The notes: generated from the sequence alone by a model not told the origin. 64,000 bases of DNA from Chara braunii (GCA_003427395.1 BFEA01000066.1:3866228-3930227); one strand, 5' to 3'. Counted from the first letter of the stretch, positions 1-10,820 are shown. A program made the numbers and translations.

Positions 1-52
1 TTATAGATCTCCAACTCACGATTGTTGTAGTACCTGTCTCTTATACACATCT
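1..52. other. Assembly artefact: duplicated 34 bp plus Nextera mosaic end
   Basis: Bases 34-52 are exactly CTGTCTCTTATACACATCT, the 19-bp Nextera transposon mosaic end. Bases 1-34 are identical to 3272-3305. The left edge is therefore a chimeric mate-pair join, not genomic sequence. Confidence 0.95.
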
Positions 53-120
53 ACACTTGTTCGCGTTCGGGCGAACATGTTCGCGTTCGCCTCCAAACGC
101 GGACACGGTGCTACGCAGGC

Positions 121-1760
121 ATACATGTATTTTTTCCTCGTTGTACGAGAAGGGACGAGGCAGGGATACGGGAAGTTGTCGCCCGGTCGGGTTGGGGTCG
201 TCTCTCCACATGGCAACAAAGCAAAAATCCTCTGTAATCATGCATCATCCGTTTGACACTCTCGCCCAGAACATCCATTCGAGCAAATCATCATCTCAAC
301 CATCTTACAACAAGCTCTGGAATACGACCCATTGCATGCACACATAAAAGTGAAAGAAGCAAAGTTACTACAATCCATTCATTGTAACAAAACATAACAA
401 TGATAACAGAAGGAGAGAGTGAGGGAGAATAGACGCGGATCAGAGGGGAGGAAAGAGTAGAGAGCAATTACATAATGGTCGGTGATCTTGTCAAGCGAAA
501 TTCTGACTTGGAAGCCGAGTGATTAGAACTCACGCTTGAAGGACAGAAAAAAGAGAGGCGCTTCCACCATAAGATTCCACCATGGCCCCAGACACTCAAC
601 TCTCGATTCGAACCTCTCATAAGCACTGACGATCCCGACCGTCACGTGCTAGTCCACCGTAGCGATCGACACCCCGCCAACTTAGTCTCTGCACTGTCTG
701 GCCCGGATCCCATAATCCGGCGGACGATCCAGCGCACAGCCAACAAGACTAAAGTCATCCCGTCAGGATTCTTCGACTCGCTCTTCACACACACCCTCTA
801 GACACTCCTTCCCGGAAGTTGGCCGATGAGTTGAGAGAGAGCTTTTCCGGAGCGCTTGCAAAATTTATAGTTGTGGAAAAGGAGATAGACGCTAGGAAGG
901 GTTAGTACTGAGGTAGGGAGGGGTAGGGGGAAGTTCGGGGATAATCGTCCGTTGAAAGCCATGTCGATCCTTCAGCGCCCAGTCGCGGCCAATCAAGAAT
1001 TTGCTTCTTACACGGCGCGTCTCCTTGGCTAGAGGGAAGAAAGAGGGAGTCGACAGAGTACGTCAACGCGAGGATTAGAGCGGGAAGGAGAAGAGTGCGA
1101 GGGATAGCGCGGAACAGAACCAAGATTCAGACAATCAAGAAAGAGAAAAAAATGTGCAAGACGAAGGAGAGATGGAAAACGGTTACAGAGAAAGAAGGAG
1201 CATGAGCGCGACGAAGAGAGTGTCGAAGGTAGCAAGGGAAGCGGGGAGGGGAGGTTCGCATGCATGGCGCCGATGCAAGGGCAAAAAGGGCACCGAAACA
1301 GTTACAACTAATTCAAAATCGACAAGTATCATATCTGCGTGTAGAGCGAGCGTGGGAAAAAGTCCTATACCTATTCAGATTCCTACGAGAATTCCCGGTG
1401 TTTTCCAAGACGAAGTCGAAAACATTCATGCACAAGAAAAAACACGTCAGGTTTCGCTTATTTCAGAATTCCTAACTGTCGACCCAAATTCCTAGTGTGC
1501 TGGCTAAGGCACGCGTAATTCCCATGCATTCTCGAATTGCAAAAGATGAAATTCCCAAAACCGATCAAAAAATGACGAAGGTCCTGCGGAGGTCGGTCCT
1601 CCCTGAATACGAACAATGTACATTAATTTGTGGAGATACAAAAAAGAGGCCCTGTCGGCCTGTTTGCAAGACACCAAAATTCGAAAAAGAGAAGAGGGGG
1701 GGGGGGGGGGGGGGGGGGAGGGGGAGGGGGGGGGGGGGGGGGAGGGATTGGAAGATGGCA
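121..1760 (-). repeat. LTR of Ty3/gypsy element G1 (3' LTR copy)
   Basis: This segment aligns along its whole length, in the same orientation, with 40308-41935. Shared landmarks include the AAAATCC block after the CACATGGCAACAAAGC motif, the lower-complexity A/G-rich middle, and the end GGATTGGAAGATGGCA. On the minus strand the repeat would begin TGCCATCTTCC near 1757. The pair brackets gag, RT, integrase and extra ORFs, all read on the minus strand, so they are best read as the two LTRs of one element. A G-run (1696-1742) lies close to one edge. Boundaries are approximate; no clear primer-binding site or polypurine tract was found. Small ORFs in it are not genes. Confidence 0.7.
1696..1742 (+). 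repeat. Poly-G tract within the G1 LTR
   Basis: This is an almost pure G run. The homologous spot in the other LTR copy (about 41896-41917) is much shorter and interrupted, so the tract has expanded in this copy or is poorly assembled. Confidence 0.9.
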
Positions 1761-1789
1761 GGTTCGGAAGATGGCGCGTCACATATGTG

Positions 1790-2800
1790 ACGCTCAGGGG
1801 GTTCGAAAATTATGCGATCTTCTGATTGCATGCACGAAAGCTAATTTACATGGTGGAGGGGGAAGGAGGAGGTGAAAAGATGACTGAGGAACCCAGCGTA
1901 TCAGAACAAACAAAGTCTTGCATAAGCACCAGATCGAGTTGGGGGCTATGTCGGTGCCAACTTCACGTGCAATGTCTTCGCGATCCTGATGGCTCGTTCC
2001 TCTACCACCCAGCCTTGTCATGTGTGATTCCTTGCCTTTTTTATTGGCGGAGGTCGTCCAAGTGACACCATCAATGACTTGTTGATTTTGCCTAGTTCTG
2101 GTCGGTCACTGAAAGTCCGACCGGCGGTAATTGACGAGGATTGGATTATGGAGTGGTCTAGGTCATTCAGCAGGGAGCGGAGGGAAGTAATCGGACGCTT
2201 CGTCACCGAGATCGAGAAAGTGGACGATTCGGTCTGCGCGAGGGAATCGATGGTTGGGTCGGGTGAGGGAGAGGAGGTAATTGGGATACAGGGTAGGGAT
2301 AGTTCGGAAGATATTATCACGTAGGGACTCAAAGTCCTCTACTGCGGGAAAGGTTTCGAAGATGATGCAATACAACTCCAGATGGTTGTACTGTCTCTAG
2401 GCGACACTGAAAAGAAGAATATTGAGAGGTAAGGAGGGGGCGAGATGTGGGAAAACTGTGCATAAAAGTCGTATGGCGAAATGTGGGAGAAAAGCTGGTT
2501 GGCGAAGATGCGGTAGTTCAAGGGGAATTCGAGATGGGGAAGAGGAGAGAAGGAAAGGTCATCAAGAGGGCAGCGGTAGATGAAACGAGGACGGAGCGAC
2601 CGTGCGGGACAAAGCACAAAGGGGGTGATGGAGGTAGGAGATGGTGAGCGAGAGCGGCGACGCTGGCGGGAGGATTCTGCGCCATCGTGTCAGCTAGTGT
2701 CGCTGGCAGGGACTTCAGGATTCAGAGCAGATCCTCCTCGCACAGTGGATGATGCTCGGGCCGGCGAGACCCCTGGGGCTCTGCTGCTGACGCCTCCTCT
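1790..2800. other. G1 3' untranslated region, no gene recognised
   Basis: This stretch lies between the extra ORFs of G1 and its 3' LTR. It has only short overlapping ORFs on both strands with no recognisable domain. I see no polypurine tract that would mark the LTR edge. Confidence 0.4.
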
Positions 2801-2802
2801 TC

Positions 2803-3495
2803 TTATTTCGACGTCGAGCTGGCTTCCGCCTCTTCTTCTGCTGACAGACCCGTGATGGCTATGACGCCTGGATCGTCGTCTGATGACACCTCGCCATGTG
2901 CCCGGTGGGCGTTCCAAAACTCGTCGAGATCGGAGTTTTCAGGCGCAAGATCGTCCAAGTCAAAATAGCGCCAAACCACGAGGTCGTGATCGCTTAGGTA
3001 TTGGCCGAAGTCTTCTGTATAGTTCACCCAGATTATTGTTGGCGTCAGCGTCCTCTCCAAAGTGTCGGGCTCGGCTTGGCTGGGGTCGCTTGGATTGAAG
3101 GCGATGATGTTCGTTGGTAGGTCGTCGACGAGCTGGGACAGAAAGGTGAGGAGCTCGTAGGCGGCAATCGCTCTACCTCCTTCAGCGATCTCTCCGCAAA
3201 GAAGCCCGAATAAAGTTCCACAAGTCTCTGTCTCCATCGGCCACACCTGAGCTAGTACTAGCGAGATCTCGTTATAGATCTCCAACTCACGATTGTTGTA
3301 GTACCGAGCGTAATGATACTTCACTGTTAGCATGCATACGCTGATCGACGCGAATTCAGTCCACTTGCGGAGGTAAAGAGGATGGACGGGAGGGATCGTG
3401 ACGGGGCAAATTTCCAAAGTTAGAAGGGGATCAGCCCAAGATGGCAAAAGAGTTGGAAGATTTGAAGGGAGGGAGAAAGTCGAGAAGCGATTCAT
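2803..3495 (-). CDS. G1 extra ORF-B, unrecognised
   Basis: A 230-residue open frame that I do not recognise. It starts at an ATG overlapping the stop of ORF-A in an ATGA arrangement (3492-3495). The N-terminal two thirds are neutral, with several Tyr/Trp-rich stretches (KYHYARYYNN, IIWVNYTED). The C-terminus is strongly acidic and ends in a Glu/Ser tail. No signal peptide or membrane segment is visible. The ORF sits downstream of the integrase, where env-like or accessory ORFs occur in Ty3/gypsy elements, but nothing in it looks like an envelope. ORF-A and ORF-B may be one gene split by a frameshift. It has no internal stop, unusual in this window. Confidence 0.5.
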   Translation of the reverse strand: MNRFSTFSLPSNLPTLLPSWADPLLTLEICPVTIPPVHPLYLRKWTEFASISVCMLTVKYHYARYYNNRELEIYNEISLVLAQVWPMETETCGTLFGLLCGEIAEGGRAIAAYELLTFLSQLVDDLPTNIIAFNPSDPSQAEPDTLERTLTPTIIWVNYTEDFGQYLSDHDLVVWRYFDLDDLAPENSDLDEFWNAHRAHGEVSSDDDPGVIAITGLSAEEEAEASSTSK

Positions 3496-3917
3496 CGGTG
3501 CAAGGGGTAGGGTTGAAGAGGGGAAAGGGGATGAGCAGGGGGATCGGTGCTACTAGTCCGAAGAGAGAAGGTATCGATACACTTGGTTCCCACTACTTGT
3601 CGGCCTGGTCGGGCTAGTCGCCGCCGCCAATCCGCTACCCACTCCTGTCCCCACTCGTAGAGGTTGGTGATCACCCCGTTGCGTTGCTGCATGTGGATAG
3701 TGCTCAGATCGCCACTGAAAGCAAGGATCACCGTTACGTCTCTCTGGTGAGGCCAGGAGAATCGATCGAACGCCGAAGCTTCGACCGGGATGACCGCTGC
3801 TCCCAGCTCTGTTGAAATCGTAACTTCTACATTGCACCAAGCCCCGTGGCTAAACAACTGCGCAAACTGGAGGATATCGGGGCCGAGACGAAGATGCGCG
3901 ACTTGGGGAAACTGCAA
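3492..3917 (-). CDS. G1 extra ORF-A, unrecognised
   Basis: A 141-residue frame starting 53 bp after the integrase stop. It has mixed hydrophobic and polar sequence (QFAQLFSHGAWCNVEVTIST, VTVILAFSGDL) and a low-complexity Pro/Ser/Leu tail. The tail may be out-of-frame reading past a frameshift into ORF-B, because the two overlap by 4 nt. No family is recognised. Its position and strand tie it to element G1. Confidence 0.45.
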   Translation of the reverse strand: MQFPQVAHLRLGPDILQFAQLFSHGAWCNVEVTISTELGAAVIPVEASAFDRFSWPHQRDVTVILAFSGDLSTIHMQQRNGVITNLYEWGQEWVADWRRRLARPGRQVVGTKCIDTFSLRTSSTDPPAHPLSPLQPYPLHR

Positions 3918-3970
3918 CGAAGGTCGAGGTTGAAGAAGCTATGGAGGAAGAGCTGGTTCGATGACAAAAC

Positions 3971-5571
3971 TCATGGCGAAGACTGAGGAGAAGTAGTGTC
4001 AGACGAAGGAGGGGAAGCGAGATCCTCGTCTGAGGTGGAGAAGGAAGACGAAGGCGAGATAGGGTCCTGTGGAGGTGGGAGGGGGTGGAGGTAGGAAGTA
4101 TGGTGGATGATAGGAAGAGAGCTATGGTTGGCGCTGGTCTCAAGAGCGATGCGCACAATATTGGCTCCGTTAGGGCCGAGTTCCACTTCTCGAAAGCAGC
4201 CAGAAAACTTGGGAGCGAGTTTCCGGTCACGTGCACATTTACTTACCTGCACTAGGTCCCCTAATTTATACTGGTGATGTGGGCCTGCATTCTGGGCCTC
4301 GTAACTACGGACCTGCCTACCATGGGCCAGTTCGGTCATTTTCTGCCTTTTTCGGGCTAGCCTAGGGATAGCCTTTTCCATTAATCCCGCGTACCGTTTA
4401 GCCTTGGCCTTGAGGGCCAACCACGTGTCCCTTTTCCCTTTTTCGACAATTTCTGAGGCACTCCGATTGTCGACACATAGGATGCTATTCGTTCGTAGCT
4501 GAAAGAGGGTGAATCGAGTGAATTCATGGGGGTTCACCCAATGGATCCCGATGATTTGATACACTATCTCGGGCCAAGGACGCTTGTCATTGGCTGCTAA
4601 GTTCCTGCGAAGAGCGGTCTTAATCATGCGGTTCGTGTTCTCGGCTAGCCCATTGGACTGGGAGACATGGGGAACAGTGTGTCGAAGAGTAACGCCACGA
4701 CGCATTAATAATTCCTCTACCTCTGCTTTGAATTCAGATCCATGGTCGGTCAGAATCTCTTCTGTATCTAGATGGGTGTTGAGGAATCGGTCGATGTACG
4801 TAGCTATCTCTGAGGCCTTACGTGTCTTACAGGGGTAAACTTCGATGTACTTCGAGAAGTGGTCGATCAACACCAAGAGAATGGAGTACTCACAACGGTT
4901 GGGGCCAGGTGGCACGTCAATATCTGTCGTGTCCATACTGACTCGCTGGAAAGGACGTTCTACTTCTGTCGGGACTATCGTGCTTGGCCCACGAAGGGGC
5001 GCACGGTCGGCAACACATACTAGACAGTTAGCGAAAACGTGTCTCACGTCATTGCGGATATTAGACCAGAACCATGGATTTTGATCGATGGTCGCTTCAG
5101 TGACACACTGACACATACCGTGAAATGAGCGGCCTGCTCCTCATGCGCCAATTTGGTCCAGTCATATCGCTGAAATGGGTGGGGAGCCGTCAACCATAAT
5201 CCCGATCCGTCTGTTTTTCATTTTTCCAAGTAACCGTTGATCCATCTGTAATCTCGGGACCTCTCAGTGGCCCGACGCCTGTCGTGCTTAGTGAGATGGT
5301 CCAATGGCTTGCCCGCTAATTTAGACAGTAATATTTTATCCGTTCATACTTCAGCCCTTCGGTATTTTTCATCGTATTCGGGGCCGTCAGCTCTGGCGGC
5401 CTCGAATCGAACTTCCGTGGGAAGCTTGTCTGTCCGACACAGAGAGCACTTCCATGCCCTACCACTCGTTCGATATCGAACGTGCGCGCCATGTGCACGA
5501 TTGACACACGTGGCACATTCTACCCAGTCAGCGAACCCCGACTCAAAGGGATAATAGTCTACCTCATAAAC
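3971..5571 (-). pseudogene. G1 Ty3/gypsy integrase with upstream PHD-like finger (broken)
   Basis: Retroviral-type integrase, which inserts element cDNA into the genome. The intact part (5116-3971, 381 aa) has CLVC, the second half of the HHCC zinc finger. Its core carries D in SMDTTD, D in LTDHGSEF and E in NGLAEN, with 34 residues between the last two. A basic C-terminal domain follows (YKLGDLVQVSK...), with a Ser-rich tail and no chromodomain. Upstream in another frame are the H-x5-H half (AHEEQAAH) and a WVECATC...H...WKCSLC finger resembling the second half of a PHD finger. An acceptor-like TTTCACAG precedes 5571. In-frame TGA at 5344-5346 and again in the linker, plus a frameshift near 5120, break the gene. 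Confidence 0.8.
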
Positions 5572-5870
5572 CTGTGAAATACACGTGAAAAAATAACAGA
5601 AGTGTCCGGAAGATTGGCGAAAAATTTCGACTGCGAAGGAGGGGAATCGGTGAGTTTGAAAGAAGCAGTGGAAGAGGAAGGGGTCGCCATTGTTCCAGGA
5701 AAAGGAGAGAGAGAGAGAGCACGTGTCCACTCAATCCTTTAGAAGGATCTCCACTTTACCGTAAGTTCGTTCTTTGGCTATGGATCGTGCCACGATGTCA
5801 CTTCCTCGCTCCTAGGTACCTTGTCGGGACGATGCAATCGTGTCAGTCCGTCCGCGTTGCCGTGTTTCTC

Positions 5871-5874
5871 GTGT
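5871..5874. repeat. Target-site duplication GTGT, left copy
   Basis: GTGT directly precedes the left inverted end (AATACACATTTCG). The same four bases follow the right end at 37487-37490. Removing one copy and the insert joins the G1 pol frame perfectly. Confidence 0.75.
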
Positions 5875-5915
5875 AATACACATTTCGTTAAAAGTGAACC
5901 TTTTGATTGTTCACT
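5875..5915 (+). repeat. Element A left terminal inverted repeat
   Basis: This reads AATACACATTTCGT, TAAAAGTGAACC and then a T-rich stretch. It matches the minus strand of 37446-37486 and the plus strand from 61531. Similarity fades after about 25-45 bp, so left and right subterminal regions are different. Confidence 0.8.
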
Positions 5916-6043
5916 TTTTGTAACAAAGCCGGAATTCATGTTGGAGCGACATAAATAAGAATAAATTGAAACAGTCATTGGTAAGTGTTGCTAAGTGGGC
6001 AGTGATATGGGTCAACTGCCATCGCTTGGAGTACTGGACCCAT

Positions 6044-6069
6044 CACACACACACACACACACACACACA
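6044..6069. repeat. (CA)n microsatellite
   Basis: A pure CA dinucleotide run in the left subterminal region of element A. Confidence 0.95.
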
Positions 6070-6294
6070 TACCCCACCCAACCCCAACCATCCCAGCACA
6101 AATACGGTGTTCGAAGTTCTCCCTTGTAGGCTATCTTCACGGTATCCTTTTGGAGCGGCCTTCGCTCGGCAACTCAGAATAAACTCCAGGTTTGTTCGAG
6201 TGCTCAGGCCCATCAACATGCAAATTGTGCGCTTGATTATGGGCACTGCATAGTTCGTAGTGAGCGGGATACGTACTTCAGCCCCCTCCCCCCC

Positions 6295-6710
6295 CCCCAG
6301 TGCGCCGATTCGCGAGCCTGACCGCATTATATGAGATTGCAACTGGATTTAATCACCCATGGCATACCCGTTGTCGACCCCTTTTAGCAAAAAGGTTCGG
6401 GCATCGGACATTATATAAGATTGCAACAGCGGGTTCTTAGGGATGGTGGCGAGCGGAGGCCGTTGTTGTTATGTTGTTTTCTGTTGTTTCGTGTGTGTAC
6501 GTACATGTTTTATTTTTAATACTATATTCGTAGTGCGCCGGTTCGTGTCCCGGTTCGCTAGCCGGACCGCATTATATGAGATTGCAATTGGATTCGATCA
6601 CCCATGACATACCCATTGTCGACCCGTTTTAGCAAAAAGTTTTGGGCATCACACATTATATGAGATTGCGACGGCGGATTCTTAGGGATGGTGGCGAGCG
6701 GAGGCAGAAA
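6295..6710. repeat. Tandem duplication, about 165 bp matched, offset about 240 bp
   Basis: The block beginning GCGCCGATTCG and containing ACCGCATTATATGAGATTGC, GTCGACCC and TTAGCAAAAA, and ending GGTGGCGAGCGGAGGC, occurs twice (6300-6463 and 6535-6707). The second copy runs into the GA microsatellite. No coding potential was recognised. Confidence 0.8.
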
Positions 6711-6718
6711 CACAGAGG

Positions 6719-6720
<2 letters not shown>

Positions 6721-6812
<92 letters not shown>

Positions 6813-6813
6813 G
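6721..6813. repeat. (GA)n microsatellite at outer edge of internal inverted repeat
   Basis: A GA run with a few C and AA interruptions, followed by GACTCTAGTTGAACAGCGAGTC. The reverse complement of this junction occurs at 32220-32293, where a CT run bounds the matching inverted block. Confidence 0.9.
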
Positions 6814-6957
6814 ACTCTAGTTGAACAGCGAGTCAATTCGCAGTTATCGAGGTTGATGTCAGGTTGTGATCTGTTTGGTGACTGACCACCTTTAAGAAGT
6901 GGCAGACCACCTTCAGGAAGTGTCAACCTTCACGAAGTGCCAAATAGTCTGCGGTCA

Positions 6958-8240
6958 GAGGACTCCAGTGCTAAAAACATTCTTAGGGGACCTTGCGGTC
7001 GTGTTCAGAACATATTGGCGTAGCACTAGATGCTCACCAAGCAGTTTTGGATGTCGGTTATATCGACACATCATAAGATGCCTTACAAGCAAGCAGCGAC
7101 TGCTTGCAGGACCTTCTACCCGGTATGGATCTTTGAGAGCAGACTTTCGCACTCCACCGTGAGATCCACATCGGATAGGTGGACCTGCCATCCTACCGCT
7201 GTTAGTTGTAGTCATCTTGAGGGAGTCGATGAGGTGAGGACCCAGCAAAGAAAACTCTTAGGGGACTTTGTTTTCGTGTTTTCGGAACTTATCGGCGTAG
7301 CACTAGATGTTCACCAAGCAGTTCCGGATGTCGGTTACATCGACAAATCATAAGATGCCTTACGAGCGAGCAGCGGCTGCTTGCAGGACCTTCTACCCGG
7401 TGTGGATCTTTGAGCAGAGTTTCGCACTCCACCGTGAGATCCACATCGGATAGGTGGACCTGCCATCCAACCGCTGTTAGCTGTAGTCATCTTGAGGGAG
7501 TCGACGAGGTGAGGACCCGACAAAGAACACTGTGAGGGGACTTTTCTGCCGTGTTTGGAACATATTGGCGTAGCACTACATGCTCACTAAGCAGTTTTGG
7601 ATGTCGGTCATATCGACACATCATAAGATGCCTTACAAGCAAGCAGCTGCTGCTTGCAGGACCTTCTACCCGGTATGGATCTTAGAGGGCAGAGTTTCGC
7701 ACTCCACCGTGAGACCCACATCGGATAGGAGGACCTTCCATCCTATCGCTGTTGGCTGTAGTCCTCTTGAGAGTCGATGAGGTGAAGACCCGACAAAAAA
7801 CACTCTTAAGGGACTTTGCTGCCGTGTTTGGAACTTATTGGTGTAGCACTAGATGCTCACCAAGCGGTTCTGCATGTTGGTTATATCGACACATCGTATG
7901 ATGCCTTCCAAGCAAATTGTGGTCGGATCCCATCCCCCATCCCCGACGTGGATCTATGAGAGCAGATTTGACGCAATCCACCGTTAGATCCACATCGGAG
8001 AGACGGAGCGGTCATCCTACCGCTGTTCAGTGTAGTCATCATGTGGGAGTCGACATCGCAGGAACCCAACGATGTTCCAACTGGGACGTGCTCTTGTTTC
8101 GTGATGTGCAGGTGCTTACCTACGGTGCGTTCGATCCCCTCCTCGACGTGAAGCAAAGTGCGAGGGAATTGCTCAGGGCTCACACCAGAAGTGCGATTGA
8201 ACTCGCACTTTGATGGAGAAGCAACTGCGCAGTCCATCAG
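6958..8240 (+). repeat. About 275-bp tandem repeat, array 1
   Basis: The phrase GTAGCACTAGATGCTCACC recurs at 7020, 7297, 7570 and 7843, spaced 277, 273 and 273 bp. Each unit continues with TTGGATGTCGGTTATATCGACACATCAT, a GATCCACATCGGA block and a GGGAGTCGA block. The same family occurs inverted at 31440-32040 and direct at 63463-64000. Short ORFs in the units are not convincing genes. The last unit is divergent. Confidence 0.85.
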
Positions 8241-8639
8241 CGCGACGATTTAATATGGACATTGGCTTGTCATTTGTATATTCCAGGTTGAAAACGCCAT
8301 CAAATCTTTCTGTGTAGAAGCTTCATATCCATTCATACAAGTATCTATTGTCATCGCAAACATCGAGATAAAAACATCTCAAGTCAAATTGCAAAGCACA
8401 CAGAGACATTGCAAATATCGAGGTGAAAACATCTCAAGTATCCTAGTGTGTTTTTCCAAAGGTGAAGTCTCACAGCACACGAACAGTTTACAAAAACCAT
8501 TCAATGCAAAAAATCATTCAATGGCAAATTGCAAAGCACACAGAGACGTTTCAAAAAATCATTGAACGCAAAATATCATACAATCCCACATTGCAAAGTG
8601 CACGGAGGCTTTCCAAAAATCACAAAGTACATGGAGCCA

Positions 8640-9660
8640 AAGTGCGAATATGTTCACATTTCTCATATGGAAGTTGGAACCAAAAGTTCAATCATAAATG
8701 TACGACATCCAAAGTGCGAATATGTTTGCATTTCTCATACAGAAACAACAACCAGCATTCCGTTGAGAGCACGAGATGTATTCCGGGGACAACAAAATTG
8801 GTAATCATTTAGTGCACCGTTGAATCCGTAAAACAATTCCAAGCTCACGTACATTCTGGAGACAATCGGTTTCCGAATGGAGAACAAGTTTGCAACTGTC
8901 ATAACGAACCAACAAACAACATTTAGACAAGCAGAGGGGGTGAACCGTAAAACGGGGCGGCACACACAGAACAAGGGCGAGCCAGAACATATGAAAGCTG
9001 GGTGGTCGGGGTGGGGTGGGGGAGAGGGGCTTTCACACCACAAAGTCTCGCGAACGAAAAAGATAAGCACGAAACAATTTGGCGACCAAGAATAAATCGT
9101 CCATATCTTTTCGTACGAGCACGAGTGCAAAATGTTTACAAGAGGACGAAGACGTCCCATGAGTAACAGAGCAGCACAACCTCGAAACGAACAAACGCAG
9201 CACGGTGCTGCCGCGGTCAGAAAGCCGGGATATTCACATCCCATATCTAAGCGTCTACTTAAAAGTTACTGCACCACGTGGTATGGATATTTACATCGGC
9301 ATCTAAGATTGTACTTCACGTAAGTGTCCGCTGCAACCCTCTAGCTGTTGTTGCGCGACAAACAATGAGAACAACCCGAAAACAAACAAAGGCGGCACGG
9401 CGCTGCCGAAAGGCGTACGAGTAAAGATGATAGGTTCCTCGAAATTAAAAACCCTTAAAAAATTGCTACAGCACAAGGCTGGGATATTTTCATGGACACC
9501 TAAGCGTTTAGTTGACCAAAACGTCCACTGCAATCCGGTACCTCATCAAAACGATAGCACAACTCGAACCGGCCGACTGGTAGATCAAGTGAGAATAAAT
9601 TTGCACTTCTGCTTATGGCATTTCGAAAAGAAAACTACGTGTATTTTAACAACAGTGGTA
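8640..9660. other. Region without recognised gene; internal duplication
   Basis: Two related blocks, around 9160-9250 and 9380-9490, share ACGAACAAA.GC.GCACGG.GCTGCCG and GGGATATT.TCAT...CTAAGCGT at an offset of about 250 bp. A 169-codon minus ORF (8735-9244) is Cys/Leu-rich with no recognisable domain, and I do not call it a gene. Confidence 0.4.
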
Positions 9661-10215
9661 TCATTCAGCGCCTTGGAGTATGTCCACCGCAATCCTTAGT
9701 CGGATGTTTGGAATATCGCTTTGGGCTATCGGAAATGGTGGCGGACAGCCGCGTGCAAGAAATGAAGCGAAGGCGAGCATGAAAACACCGCAGCTCGACC
9801 CGTCCGATTGTTGAGGGACACCACGAACAACCATCTTGGGCTCCTGGAGATCCACTTTCGTTTTTGGACCATAATGACAAATTGCTTCGTCACGGAGGTA
9901 TTGCGTGAAGTTCGCAATCACATCGGAAGAAAAACCGCCATGGTCTTGTACGAGGGAGTCGTAGTACTCCAGCCGTTGTTCTCGGAGACACAATAGGGTC
10001 CAATGCACTCCATGTTTATGGACAGGAATCAAGACCATCTCGTACGAGAAAATATCCACATCTTTTGTCTATCTCGCAAACCTATCATGTCGATAGCCGC
10101 CACGGACGAGCTTGGTATAGAAAAAGGGACTGAAAATGTAAAGAGAGGGACACCCAGGCAACACAGCGTTGGCAAGCAACGCCAAGTACGACTCCACCAC
10201 CTCGTCGGAAAGCCA
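9661..10215 (-). pseudogene. Ulp1-like (C48) cysteine protease, nonsense-interrupted
   Basis: Family role: SUMO/ubiquitin-like isopeptidase; Ulp1-like proteases also occur in some eukaryotic DNA transposons. The frame opens at about 10215 with WLSDEVVESYLALL, then FSPFFYTKL. After an in-frame TAG at 10069-10071 it continues with DIFSYEMVLIPVH. The catalytic set is visible: H in VHWTL, D in YYDSL, Q in PQQSDGSS and C in SSCGVF. The C-terminal end is normal (IPNIRLRIAVDILQ). The stop sits where relatives usually have Trp (RFAR-stop-TKDV), suggesting TGG to TAG. The N-terminal exon structure is unclear; GGTAAGT at about 10246 could be a donor. It is the last gene of the minus-strand cluster of element A. 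Confidence 0.85.
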
Positions 10216-10434
10216 TTCCCCCTCTGCTCAACGGATTGAACTTACCCCTTTGCGAACCGAGGACACCACCTCGTGGCCGTTGCTGAAATCTCCACAGACG
10301 TTCCACAACATTCTCAAGTCCGTAGCGCTAAGCTCCTAAGTAGGCAACGAAACGCGAAAACATGATGTAGCCCCAACTGCACAAATACCCACGAACAAGT
10401 GTGAGGAGTGATCAAAATCACCGGGGCGAAATGG

Positions 10435-10820
10435 TTAAGAACCGTCTGCCGTTTTCCCAGAAAAGTTGTATCCCCGGCATTTGAATGTGTCCTTGGCGAT
10501 GTCCTTAGGACACGGGTCTTTCAAGATACCTCGTTTGGCATCGTCATCAGACCCATAAGACAACGCAGTAACGCTTTCAATAGACGCAGCCAAATGTTTC
10601 CGCAAACCTTCCTCCTTATCTATTCCACAAGCCTTCAGAACCCTGACAGCTCTTCGGGAAAGGCGAGGCATCTGGACCCTTTTAAGCAATCCTACACTTA
10701 ACGACTTCTTCGGTAAAGTGGCCAATGACCTCCCTGAAAGACATTTCTTGCGCACGGCTTTTAAAGGCTTCATGGGCAGGGACATTGACAACCTCACACC
10801 TGTAAAACATAGAAAACAAC
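10435..10820 (-). CDS. Probable exon of the Ulp1-gene transcription unit, unrecognised
   Basis: An open frame of about 125 codons following an acceptor-like TTTTACAG at about 10800. It encodes a basic, Lys/Leu-rich segment (PKKSLSVGLLKRVQMPRLSRR), then EEGLRKHLAASIESV and an acidic-basic tail. It lies immediately upstream of the protease on the same strand. I recognise no domain. An alternative frame (EVVNVPAHEAFKSRAQEMSF) is also plausible over 10682-10800, so the true frame is uncertain. Confidence 0.35.

Larger units (their letters stand above)
121..5874 (-). mobile_element. Ty3/gypsy element G1, 3' half
   Basis: This is the 3' part of a minus-strand retrotransposon. It runs from the RNase H/integrase linker (EKHGNADGLTR at about 5870) through the PHD-integrase and ORF-A/B to the LTR. 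The 5' part is at 37487-41960. The two halves are separated by giant element A. Confidence 0.8.
6721..8640 (+). repeat. Internal long inverted repeat, left arm
   Basis: Order here: GA microsatellite, a 22-bp palindrome copy, the 275-bp tandem repeats, the TTTAATATGGAC module at about 8250, and a CATTCAATGCAAA-type low-complexity module to about 8640. The same modules in reverse complement and reverse order occupy 30660-32293. The 22-kb interval between the arms holds the main gene set of element A. Confidence 0.75.

Noticed and set aside
1497-1875. Gly-rich ORFs around the poly-G tract
   Set aside because: They exist only because of the G-run; the other LTR copy lacks them.
6558-6926. Ser/Leu and Arg/Glu repeat ORFs over the GA microsatellite
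   Set aside because: Dinucleotide-repeat translation with no coding support.
8735-9244. 169-codon Cys-rich minus ORF as a secreted protein
   Set aside because: No consistent signal peptide or domain, overlaps duplicated non-coding modules, and no conserved homologue is visible in the window.
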